A DNA stretch of 5,368 bases from an uncultured Bacillota bacterium (GTDB lineage Bacteria; Bacillota_I; Bacilli_A; RF39; UBA660): positions 1 to 5,368 of the forward strand of contig CAMNHZ010000052.1 of the NCBI GenBank assembly GCA_946540075.1, written 5' to 3'. Below the pieces are notes generated by a model. That model did not search any database. It saw nothing but the letters and a program-made list of their open reading frames with translations, and was not told the DNA's origin. Position 1 is the stretch's first letter. Every line of letters starts with the position of its first letter. Shown in pieces: positions 1 through 5,353 of this stretch. A program made the position numbers and the translations under genes.

Positions 1-2150
1 TCTTTATCTATATCATATTTATTATTAAATTTTAGATGCATTTTATCTTTAGTTGTTATTAAAGTATTAGTGTTTAATGATTGTTCTGTAACATAGCCAT
101 ATCCTTCAGTTTCATAACTTATTCCAACTAATTCTAAAAACTTTATTGCTTCACTTCGTGACCATCCTATCATTGATGGTATCTTACCTTGAGTGTCATT
201 TGTAATTAAGAAAACTTTATCACTAGTTAAAATATCAGTACCACTAGCAGGATATTGCTTTATTATCTTTTTACCATTACCAATAACAATAGTATTTATT
301 CCATTGTTAGATAATTCTGATTTAACTGCATCAGTATCCTTATTAATATAAGAATTTAATTTATAATTTCCTGAAGTTGATTCTTTTTTAGAATCACCAA
401 ACATATTCTTATACTTAGCTATACTTTTCATAACATCGGTAACAGCTGTATATAATCCTGCACTTTTACCATTTGTTGGTCTTCTCATGGCTGCATATAT
501 AATTATTTCAGGATTATCCTTTGGATACATACCAGAAAATGAGAATATATAATTATTTTCACCTTTTAACCATGCACCTGTTTTCTCATCATATATTTGT
601 GAAGTACCAGTCTTACCAATAATATCAAATCCATCAATACGATATGGATAACCTGTACTACCAGGATCTTTTCCGTGAATAACATTATACATAAGTTCTT
701 TTATTTTAGATACAGTTTCAGATTTTACAAGTTGTTCACTTTGTTCAATCTTTCTTTTATAAGTTACTTCGTTATTATTTGTATCTACCATTTTTTTAAT
801 TATATGAGGTTTTAACATTTTACCATTGTTTGAAATTATAGTTAATGCCTGTAATTGTTGAACTATTGTAGATGTGATACCTTGTCCAAATCCTGATGTA
901 ATATATTCTACATCATAACTAAATTTAGTATTACCAGTCATTTCGCGAGATAATTCTATTCCGGTTTTTTTACCAAAACCATATTTAGAAAAGCATTCTT
1001 TTAAATCTTTCTTACTTAGATAATTTTTAAGTAAATTAGCTATACCAACATTTGATGAATATTCATAACCTTTATCATAAGTTATATTTCCCCATCCAAG
1101 ACCACCATTCCAATCCTGGATTACATCTTCTCCTACTTTATACTTACCTGATGTATAAGTAGCAGATGGATTATAAGTACCTTTATCTATTGCGCACATA
1201 TAAGTAAATGTTTTCATAGTAGATCCAGGTTCATATACATATGTAGTTAAAGGATTTTCATAGTTAGATATATTTCTTTTATTAGGGTCAAATGATGGTG
1301 ATGATGCAACTCCTAATATATCTCCGGTTTTAGCATCCATTGCGCTTATTACTAACCATTCTGGATTATATGTTTTTTCACTTTGTTTAACAGCACTTTC
1401 TAAAAATCTTTGAATGCTAGAATCTAATGTTAAATAAATATCACTACCATTTTCAGCATCTACTCTTTCTTCCTTTGTACCAGGAATCTTATAACCTTTA
1501 CGATCCCTTTGATAAACTAATTTACCATCAGTTCCTTTTAATACATTATTATATTTAGCTTCTACACCTAATTCTCCTACTATATTTCCTTTATCATTTT
1601 CTTTGGCATAACCAATAATATATGATGCAAAATTACCATTAGGATAATATCTCTTATTACTTTCAATAAAATCAATACCAGGAAGTCCAAGTGCCTGTAC
1701 TTCTTCTTTCTTTAATTCAGATATTCCTCTTCCTCCAGGTCCTAATTCAACTTGATATACTTTTTTAGTTAATAATTTTAATAAATAATTTTCATCCATA
1801 TTAAGTACTGGTGCGAGTGCTTTGGCAGCTGCTTTTGGATCAACAACATGTTTTGGATCTTTAAAATTTTCACTTCTTCTTTTATCTAAATATGCAATTA
1901 CTGTATATGAAGATACAGTTTGAGCTAAAGTATTACCTTCTGTATCTAAAATATTACCACGTTTAGCATATAAAATTTGTTTTACAGTGTCACGTTTTTT
2001 AGCAAATTCATCCATATTTATACCAAAAATTTTAGGTGATAAAGATAGATAAGCAAAAGAAATGTACAAAAAAATAATGATGATGGTAAAGACAAAGAAT
2101 ACTATTTGTGGAAACTTCCATTGTTTTAATTTATATTTCTTTGGTCTCAC
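1..2150 (-). CDS. ftsI: Division-type class B penicillin-binding protein (PBP2B/PBP2x/FtsI type) with C-terminal PASTA domains; 3' end missing
   Basis: This is a septal peptidoglycan DD-transpeptidase, anchored in the membrane with its catalytic part outside. My translation gives 716 whole codons without a stop before the window edge, so the C-terminus is cut off. Seen in order: a basic N-terminus; one membrane segment (about residues 16-36); the PBP dimerisation region with RGNILD (64-69) and GELGVE (192-197); LTLD (240-243) leading into the transpeptidase domain. The three penicillin-binding motifs are intact: STMK (S310 nucleophile, K313), SSN (365-367) and KTGT (513-516). Two PASTA-like domains follow (about 592-656 and 657-716), the second opening with PSMIGWSRSEA. 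The GTG start at 2150 is chosen because AGGTG lies 6 nt upstream; in-frame GTG/TTG codons at 2159 and 2156 overlap that site. It lies 16 nt after ftsL. Position directly after ftsL argues for the pbpB/ftsI orthologue; SpoVD has a similar domain plan and is the main alternative. Confidence 0.93.
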   Translation of the reverse strand, partial: MRPKKYKLKQWKFPQIVFFVFTIIIIFLYISFAYLSLSPKIFGINMDEFAKKRDTVKQILYAKRGNILDTEGNTLAQTVSSYTVIAYLDKRRSENFKDPKHVVDPKAAAKALAPVLNMDENYLLKLLTKKVYQVELGPGGRGISELKKEEVQALGLPGIDFIESNKRYYPNGNFASYIIGYAKENDKGNIVGELGVEAKYNNVLKGTDGKLVYQRDRKGYKIPGTKEERVDAENGSDIYLTLDSSIQRFLESAVKQSEKTYNPEWLVISAMDAKTGDILGVASSPSFDPNKRNISNYENPLTTYVYEPGSTMKTFTYMCAIDKGTYNPSATYTSGKYKVGEDVIQDWNGGLGWGNITYDKGYEYSSNVGIANLLKNYLSKKDLKECFSKYGFGKKTGIELSREMTGNTKFSYDVEYITSGFGQGITSTIVQQLQALTIISNNGKMLKPHIIKKMVDTNNNEVTYKRKIEQSEQLVKSETVSKIKELMYNVIHGKDPGSTGYPYRIDGFDIIGKTGTSQIYDEKTGAWLKGENNYIFSFSGMYPKDNPEIIIYAAMRRPTNGKSAGLYTAVTDVMKSIAKYKNMFGDSKKESTSGNYKLNSYINKDTDAVKSELSNNGINTIVIGNGKKIIKQYPASGTDILTSDKVFLITNDTQGKIPSMIGWSRSEAIKFLELVGISYETEGYGYVTEQSLNTNTLITTKDKMHLKFNNKYDIDK

Positions 2151-2156
2151 TTTCAA

Positions 2157-2161
2157 CACCT
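2157..2161 (-). promoter_or_regulatory. Ribosome binding site deciding the GTG start of the PBP
   Basis: The minus strand reads AGGTG, then the 6-nt spacer TTGAAA, then GTG. The site lies in the 16-nt gap between the ftsL stop and the PBP start. The nearby ATG codons in this gap are in another frame that stops within a few codons, so the GTG is the sensible start. Confidence 0.7.
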
Positions 2162-2166
2162 CATCA

Positions 2167-2463
2167 TTATTGATTGTTTATAACAACTATATTATCATTA
2201 TTATACTCTAATCCCATTTCTTTGACAATATCTTTTATTTGATCATATGATGTAAGTTCACTAACCTTCATGTCTAAACTTTCATTTTTCTTTTCTTGGT
2301 TAGTTATATCATATTTTAATTTTTCTACTGTTTGATTTAAACTACCGATATTAGCCCCACAAAAAATTTGAATTATAAGTGAGCATACTAGCGCTAAAGC
2401 ACCTGCAGTATACAGTAATCTTTCACCTTTAGTAATTCTGTTTCTTCTTTTTCTACGGCGCAT
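2167..2463 (-). CDS. ftsL: Cell division protein FtsL (septum-formation-initiator-like)
   Basis: FtsL is a small bitopic membrane protein of the divisome that pairs with DivIC/FtsB and helps recruit and activate the septal synthase FtsW-PBP2B. The 98-residue product has a highly basic cytoplasmic N-terminus (MRRRKRRNR), one membrane helix at about residues 16-36, and an extracellular heptad-rich coiled coil at about 40-70. It ends in an IKDIVKEMGLEYNND segment like the conserved tail of the family. Size and topology fit. FtsL sequences diverge strongly, so the call rests equally on position between rsmH and the PBP. The start at 2463 follows AAAGGGAAG with a 6- to 7-nt spacer. The gene starts 14 nt after rsmH and ends 16 nt before the PBP, consistent with one transcript. 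Confidence 0.88.
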   Translation of the reverse strand: MRRRKRRNRITKGERLLYTAGALALVCSLIIQIFCGANIGSLNQTVEKLKYDITNQEKKNESLDMKVSELTSYDQIKDIVKEMGLEYNNDNIVVINNQ

Positions 2464-2477
2464 AATATCTTCCCTTT

Positions 2478-3401
2478 CTAATCTTTTATTCTTTCTATAA
2501 TACGTAAATGAGCACTTCTAGAACGATTATTTTCGTTAACTTCTTCATCTGATGGATTAATCATCTTAATAAGTTTAAACTTAGGTTGATATTTTTCTGG
2601 AATAACTGGAAGTTTCATCAAATCATTTGGTACAATACTTACTTCTTTGAATAATTTCTTTACTAATTTATCTTCTAATGAATGAAACGTTATAACACAT
2701 AATCTACCACCAACAGTAAGTAAATCTAGTGAGTCACGCAAAGACTTTTCACAAACATTCAATTCATCATTAACTTCAATTCTTATTGCCTGAAATACTT
2801 TACGAGCTGGATGTTTCTCTCTTTTGTATTTTTCAGGAACATTATTTTTTATTACTTCTACCAATTCTAAAGTGGTTTCAATTGGTTTTTCTTTTCTAAT
2901 CTTTTCGATGCCACGAGCAATACTATTTGCGTATTTTTCTTCACCATATCTTTTAAAGATACTAACTAACTCATTATATGAATAGTTATTAACTACTTCG
3001 TAAGCACTTAAACTATTATTTTTATCCATACGCATATCTAATCTTGCATCTTGATGAAAACTAAATCCTCTATCACCTTCATCAAGTTGTGGACTAGATA
3101 CACCAAGGTCATATAAAATACCATCAACTTTATTGATTCCTTCTTCATATAATTTAGATTTTATATTAACAAAGTTAGAATTAATAATAGTAAAATTATC
3201 ACTTATCTTAGATAACCTTTTTCTACTATAGTTAATAGCATCTACATCTTGATCAAATGCATATAGATGACCATTAGGAATAAGTTTTAATATTTCGCTA
3301 GAATGCCCTCCATAACCTAAAGTACAATCGACGATAGTATCTCCATCTTTAATATTTAAGTTATCGATTGATTCTTTTAGTAATACACTATAATGTAACA
3401 T
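2478..3401 (-). CDS. rsmH: 16S rRNA (cytosine(1402)-N(4))-methyltransferase RsmH (MraW)
   Basis: RsmH is an S-adenosylmethionine-dependent enzyme that N4-methylates C1402 in the decoding centre of 16S rRNA. The 307-residue length is typical of the family. Landmarks are all intact: the SAM-binding loop VDCTLGYGGHS (24-34), the acidic FDQD (49-52), DGILYDLGVSSPQLD (93-107), RGFSF and LDMRMD (111-126), HPARKVFQAIRIEVNDEL (197-214), ITFHSLEDK (237-245) and the C-terminal RSRSAHLR (293-300). The start matches the family N-terminus (MLHYSVLLKES). It lies 7 nt after the mraZ stop. Its ribosome binding site is weak: only AGGT, overlapping the mraZ TAG stop, about 6 nt before ATG. Translation is therefore probably coupled to mraZ; that part is inference. 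The stop is TAG, 14 nt before ftsL. Confidence 0.98.
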   Translation of the reverse strand: MLHYSVLLKESIDNLNIKDGDTIVDCTLGYGGHSSEILKLIPNGHLYAFDQDVDAINYSRKRLSKISDNFTIINSNFVNIKSKLYEEGINKVDGILYDLGVSSPQLDEGDRGFSFHQDARLDMRMDKNNSLSAYEVVNNYSYNELVSIFKRYGEEKYANSIARGIEKIRKEKPIETTLELVEVIKNNVPEKYKREKHPARKVFQAIRIEVNDELNVCEKSLRDSLDLLTVGGRLCVITFHSLEDKLVKKLFKEVSIVPNDLMKLPVIPEKYQPKFKLIKMINPSDEEVNENNRSRSAHLRIIERIKD

Positions 3402-3408
3402 CTAAAAC

Positions 3409-3843
3409 CTAAATATTTATATCTGATGAAAATAAACTATCAGCTATATCAGAGAAATTATCTTCATTAGTATTCATAAAATCTTCCCAACGATCTTTAC
3501 TCCATACTTCTAAATGATCATTTACTCCAATAATAATACATTCTTTAGATAAATCGGCATACTTAACTAGTGGGTTTGAAATATTAATTCTTCCTTGTTT
3601 ATCAAATTCTAATTCACTAGCACCTGATAAAAAGAAACGCATAAAGTTACGAGCATCACGAGTATTAGGCAATTCTTTATACTTAGTGATTATATTTTTC
3701 CATTCATTTTCAGGATAAATAAATAAACATCCATCTAAACCACGAGTAGCGATAAACTTTTCACCTAATTCATAACGAATCTTAGATGGAATAGTAAGAC
3801 GTCCTTTATCATCTATATTATGATGATACTCACCCATCAACAT
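3409..3843 (-). CDS. mraZ: MraZ transcriptional regulator of the dcw operon
   Basis: MraZ is a DNA-binding protein of the SpoVT/AbrB-like swapped-hairpin class that forms rings and represses its own dcw promoter in the species studied. The 144-residue product has the two expected half-domains, each with the D-x-K/Q-G-R signature: GEYHHNIDDKGRLTIPSKIR (4-23) and LEFDKQGRINIS (78-89). TRGLDGCLFIYP (33-44) and IIIGVNDHLEVWS (103-115) are also typical. The start at 3843 gives MLMGEYHHNID, matching the usual MFMGEY-type N-terminus, and GGGTGAT lies just upstream. An in-frame GTG at 3885 would add 14 residues encoded by the operator repeats and would sit within a few bases of the predicted transcript end, so it is rejected. 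This is the first gene of the operon, and four operator-like repeats lie directly before it. Confidence 0.97.
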   Translation of the reverse strand: MLMGEYHHNIDDKGRLTIPSKIRYELGEKFIATRGLDGCLFIYPENEWKNIITKYKELPNTRDARNFMRFFLSGASELEFDKQGRINISNPLVKYADLSKECIIIGVNDHLEVWSKDRWEDFMNTNEDNFSDIADSLFSSDINI

Positions 3844-3846
3844 ATA

Positions 3847-3853
3847 ATCACCC
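3847..3853 (-). promoter_or_regulatory. mraZ ribosome binding site, overlapping the last operator repeat
   Basis: The minus strand reads GGGTGAT followed shortly by ATG at 3843 (5 nt after GGGTG). It resembles the GGTGAT end of the anti-Shine-Dalgarno complement. It supports the start at 3843 rather than the upstream GTG, and its first two bases are the last two of the fourth AGTGG repeat. Confidence 0.65.
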
Positions 3854-3888
3854 ACTTTGCTCCACTTTATTCCACTTAACACCACTGG
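3852..3888 (-). promoter_or_regulatory. Probable MraZ operator: four AGTGG direct repeats at exact 10-bp spacing
   Basis: On the minus strand AGTGG occurs at 3886-3882, 3876-3872, 3866-3862 and 3856-3852, each exactly 10 bp apart. The 7-mers are CCAGTGG, TAAGTGG, AAAGTGG and AAAGTGG, so the promoter-proximal copy is the most divergent. Known MraZ targets in E. coli and mollicutes are tandem TGG-containing boxes at one-helical-turn spacing just before mraZ, and this array fits in sequence, phase and place. It begins just downstream of the predicted -10, so bound MraZ would block initiation or early elongation. The last copy overlaps the mraZ ribosome binding site. Binding itself is inferred. 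Confidence 0.85.
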
Positions 3889-3896
3889 CTATCACC

Positions 3897-3925
3897 ATTT
3901 TACTAATTTTATTAGTATTTGTAAA
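3897..3925 (-). promoter_or_regulatory. Predicted sigmaA-type promoter of the mraZ-rsmH-ftsL-PBP operon
   Basis: The minus strand has TTTACA at 3925-3920 (one mismatch to TTGACA), a 17-bp spacer, and TAAAAT at 3902-3897 (one mismatch to TATAAT). The transcript would start near 3890, giving a leader of about 47 nt that contains the operator repeats. It is the best promoter match in the gap between the tiny-gene terminator and mraZ. Confidence 0.75.
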
Positions 3926-3941
3926 TAGTTTTTAACTATTT
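3923..3941. repeat. AT-only inverted repeat touching the -35 of the mraZ promoter
   Basis: Two perfect 8-bp arms, AAATAGTT and AACTATTT, flank a 3-bp centre. One arm covers half of the predicted -35 box. It is nearly all A/T, so the hairpin would be weak and could be chance in such AT-rich DNA. It could be an operator or a structural element. On the plus strand it is followed by a T-run, but no plus-strand gene reads into it. Confidence 0.4.
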
Positions 3942-3985
3942 TTTATGAAAAAATAGGTTCAAGAGAATACCTTTACATATATTTA

Positions 3986-4012
3986 CAAAAATAGAGGGTA
4001 TTAATACCCTCT
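3986..4012 (-). terminator. Rho-independent terminator of the tiny-gene unit
   Basis: The perfect palindrome AGAGGGTATTAATACCCTCT (3993-4012) forms an 8-bp stem with four G-C pairs and a TTAA loop. On the minus strand it is followed by ATTTTTG. The stem starts on the last base of the TAA stop of the 43-residue gene. It separates this unit from the mraZ promoter about 60 bp further on. The T-run is short, so some read-through into mraZ is possible. Confidence 0.8.
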
Positions 4013-4143
4013 TAATAGTAACGAACAGCAGAACTTAAAATAATTGCAAGTAGAATATAAAGAACTACTACAATTAAAAATCCACTTCCTGTATTACTGT
4101 TGTTAGTAGTGTTACAATTAACTGATGAATTTTGAGAAGTCAT
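4012..4143 (-). CDS. Small YjcZ-like hydrophobic protein, 43 residues
   Basis: This is a 43-codon gene. The N-terminal half (about residues 1-20) is polar and rich in Asn, Ser and Thr, with one Cys at position 10. A single hydrophobic helix follows (GFLIVVVLYILLAIILSS, 21-38), then a short AVRYY tail. The Gly-Phe followed by I-V-V-x-x-x-I-L-L resembles the YjcZ/sporulation family of tiny membrane proteins in Bacilli, whose members carry a GFALIVVLFILL-type core. AGGTGGTGA lies about 8 nt before the ATG, a strong ribosome binding site that argues for a real gene. It begins 24 nt after the 27-residue gene and looks like its longer paralogue. A terminator follows at the stop codon. Function is unknown; a link to sporulation is inferred from family resemblance only. 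A simple single-pass membrane peptide of another family is the alternative. Confidence 0.72.
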   Translation of the reverse strand: MTSQNSSVNCNTTNNSNTGSGFLIVVVLYILLAIILSSAVRYY

Positions 4144-4167
4144 ACTAATATTCACCACCTTTTTTTA

Positions 4168-4251
4168 TTAAATATAAGCCCCTAGTATGATTATTAAAAG
4201 AATAAATAAAACTAGAACAATAGCTGCTCCACTTATACCGTTATTACACAT
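4168..4251 (-). CDS. Tiny YjcZ-like hydrophobic protein, 27 residues
   Basis: This is a 27-codon gene for MCNNGISG followed by one hydrophobic helix (AAIVLVLFILLIIILGAYI). The core closely resembles YjcZ-type sporulation-associated peptides, which often consist of little more than a Gly-rich head and this helix. AGGAGG (4265-4260) lies 8 nt before the ATG, a near-ideal spacing and the strongest sign that so short a frame is translated. It is the first gene of a two-gene minus-strand unit that diverges from prsA. Aligned with the downstream 43-residue protein it shares SG, IV, VL, ILL and IIL in register, so the two are likely a tandem duplication. The product probably sits in a membrane or on the forming spore; the latter is inference. 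Confidence 0.7.
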   Translation of the reverse strand: MCNNGISGAAIVLVLFILLIIILGAYI

Positions 4252-4259
4252 ATAGCATT

Positions 4260-4265
4260 CCTCCT
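4260..4265 (-). promoter_or_regulatory. Strong ribosome binding site of the 27-residue gene
   Basis: The minus strand reads AGGAGG with an 8-nt spacer to the ATG at 4251. An out-of-frame ATG at 4258 is only one base from the site and opens a frame of four codons, so it is not the start. Confidence 0.7.
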
Positions 4266-4282
4266 TTTTACTCTTTTCACAG

Positions 4283-4312
4283 TATCATATGTTTTTTTCT
4301 TTTTATTGTGAT
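4283..4312 (-). promoter_or_regulatory. Candidate promoter of the tiny-gene unit (sigmaK/sigmaE-like or sigmaA)
   Basis: The minus strand has CATATGATA at 4291-4283, a full match to the CATAnnnTA -10 of sigmaK promoters (and largely sigmaE), with AC at 4309-4308 exactly 16 bp upstream, as expected for sigmaK. The same bases also allow a sigmaA reading: ATCACA (4312-4307), 17 bp, TATGAT (4289-4284). Sequence alone does not decide between them. The leader to the first ATG would be about 25-30 nt. Confidence 0.5.
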
Positions 4313-4331
4313 TACTTATACCTAAAAATTC

Positions 4332-4363
4332 TTGTTTTTTTAATATATTTTTGATAATATAAT
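4332..4363 (+). promoter_or_regulatory. Candidate prsA promoter
   Basis: A perfect TATAAT lies at 4358-4363, overlapped by GATAAT at 4353-4358. The -35 is poor: TTGTTT (4332-4337) is 15 bp from GATAAT and 20 bp from TATAAT, and only T-runs occupy the 17-bp position. The region is so A/T-rich that the exact boxes are uncertain. The transcript would start near 4370 and the leader would be short, about 25-30 nt. Confidence 0.45.
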
Positions 4364-4377
4364 AAATGTACATAGTG

Positions 4378-4384
4378 AAAGGAG
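4378..4384 (+). promoter_or_regulatory. prsA ribosome binding site with unusually long spacing
   Basis: AAAGGAG lies 12 nt before the ATG at 4397, longer than the usual 6-9 nt. No ATG, GTG or TTG in the prsA frame lies nearer to it, and the lipoprotein signal peptide begins at 4397, so this start stands. Confidence 0.65.
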
Positions 4385-4396
4385 ATTATATTATTC

Positions 4397-5353
4397 ATGA
4401 AAAAAAAGTTATTAATAATGAGTCTATGTGGACTACTAATTGTTACTGGATGTGGTACTAGAGTTAAACTTAAAAATGGTAAAAAAGTAGTTGCTAGTGT
4501 TAAAGGATACAAGGTTACTGCTGAGGATTTATATGAGAAGTTAAGTAGTAAGAATGGTGAAACTGCTTTAATTAGTATGATTGATGAATATATTGCTAAT
4601 AAAGAAGTTAAAGATAACAATTCTGCTTCAGAATATGCTGATTCTCAATTAACTCAAATAAAATCACAATACGAAAATTCTGGTTCTAGTTTTAAAGATG
4701 CTCTAGCTAATGCTGGATATAGTAGTGAAAAACAATTAAAGAATGAACTTGCTCTTGAATATAAGAAAAATGAAGTTGTTAAAAAGTATTTAAGAAGTGA
4801 ACTTTCTGATAAGGAAATCAAAGATTATTATGATAATAATATTTTTGGTACTATAACTGCTAGACATATTTTAATTAAACCTAATGTTGATGATAATGCT
4901 TCAGAAGAAAAGAAAAAGGCTGCTGAAGAAAAAGCTTTAAATAAAGCTAAGAAAATCATCAAAGAATTAGATAATGGTGCTAAATTCACTGATTTAGTTA
5001 AAAAGTATTCTGATGATAAAGGTTCTAAAAATGATGGTGGATTAATTTCTAACTTCACTAAAGATAGCGTTGTTAGTGAATTCTTTGAAGCTTCTAATGA
5101 ACTTAAAAATGGAGAATATACTAAGACACCTGTTAAAAGTGAATATGGATATCATGTTATTCTAAAAGTTAGTAGTACTAAAAAACCTAGTTTAAAATCA
5201 TCTCTAGATGATATTAAAGATAACCTTGTTGAATCAAAAATGAAAGAAGACTCAACTATTTCAACTTCTACTTGGGTTAAAGTAAGAAAGAAATATAAAT
5301 TATCTATTGCAGATGATAAAATTAATAGTGAATACAAAAAAAGTAATAAATAA
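4397..5353 (+). CDS. prsA: PrsA-type foldase lipoprotein (parvulin peptidyl-prolyl isomerase)
   Basis: This is an extracytoplasmic, lipid-anchored peptidyl-prolyl cis-trans isomerase and chaperone that helps secreted proteins fold outside the membrane. The 318-residue product starts with a lipoprotein signal peptide: MKKK, a hydrophobic stretch, and the lipobox VTGC with C19 as the lipidated residue. Residues about 20-150 form the SurA/PrsA-like N-terminal chaperone region. The parvulin domain spans about 154-257, from TARHILIK (154-161) to YGYHVILKV (250-258), with both usual histidines (H157, H253), and it contains a Lys/Glu/Ala-rich helix near 170-190 and KYSDDKGSKNDGG. A lysine-rich C-terminal helical part follows. 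Bacillus PrsA has the same plan and a slightly shorter length. The gene diverges from the tiny-gene unit. In Bacilli PrsA assists folding of several PBPs, which fits the nearby cell-wall operon; co-regulation is not shown. Other parvulin lipoproteins are the only serious alternative. Confidence 0.93.
   Translation: MKKKLLIMSLCGLLIVTGCGTRVKLKNGKKVVASVKGYKVTAEDLYEKLSSKNGETALISMIDEYIANKEVKDNNSASEYADSQLTQIKSQYENSGSSFKDALANAGYSSEKQLKNELALEYKKNEVVKKYLRSELSDKEIKDYYDNNIFGTITARHILIKPNVDDNASEEKKKAAEEKALNKAKKIIKELDNGAKFTDLVKKYSDDKGSKNDGGLISNFTKDSVVSEFFEASNELKNGEYTKTPVKSEYGYHVILKVSSTKKPSLKSSLDDIKDNLVESKMKEDSTISTSTWVKVRKKYKLSIADDKINSEYKKSNK

Noticed and set aside
3844..3885. N-terminal 14-residue extension of MraZ from an in-frame GTG at 3885
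   Set aside because: The added residues are encoded by the operator repeats, the GTG lies within a few bases of the predicted transcript start, and the conserved MraZ N-terminus begins at 3843 behind its own ribosome binding site.
3923..3950. Plus-strand terminator formed by the AT inverted repeat and following T-run
   Set aside because: No plus-strand transcript enters from the left, and the stem has a single G-C pair per arm, too weak to terminate.
3959..3974. Imperfect palindrome GGTTC...GAATACC before the mraZ promoter
   Set aside because: The arms match only with a bulge, and such imperfect symmetry is common in AT-rich DNA.
3972..3990. TTTACA repeated 10 bp apart on the plus strand as a promoter
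   Set aside because: Neither copy has a -10 box at 16-18 bp and no plus-strand gene follows; the second copy overlaps the T-run of the minus-strand terminator.
4244..4258. Four-codon frame starting at an out-of-frame ATG before the 27-residue gene
   Set aside because: The ATG is about one base from the Shine-Dalgarno site, too close for initiation, and the correctly spaced ATG is at 4251.
4322..4341. A-run/T-run hairpin in the divergent gap before prsA
   Set aside because: Only A-T pairs around a mixed loop, with no gene upstream on that strand for it to terminate; simple A/T composition explains it.
4312..4620. Open frame on the minus strand across the start of prsA
   Set aside because: It lies antisense to the signal peptide and N-terminal region of a well-supported gene, has no family-like motif, and its hydrophobic look is the complement of Lys/Glu/Asn codons.
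4828..5058. Open frame antisense to the PrsA parvulin domain
   Set aside because: Shadow of prsA; its Ser/Leu/Phe-rich translation is what antisense of Lys/Glu-rich codons gives.
5152..5337. Open frame antisense to the PrsA C-terminus
   Set aside because: Shadow of prsA with no ribosome binding site or recognisable motif.
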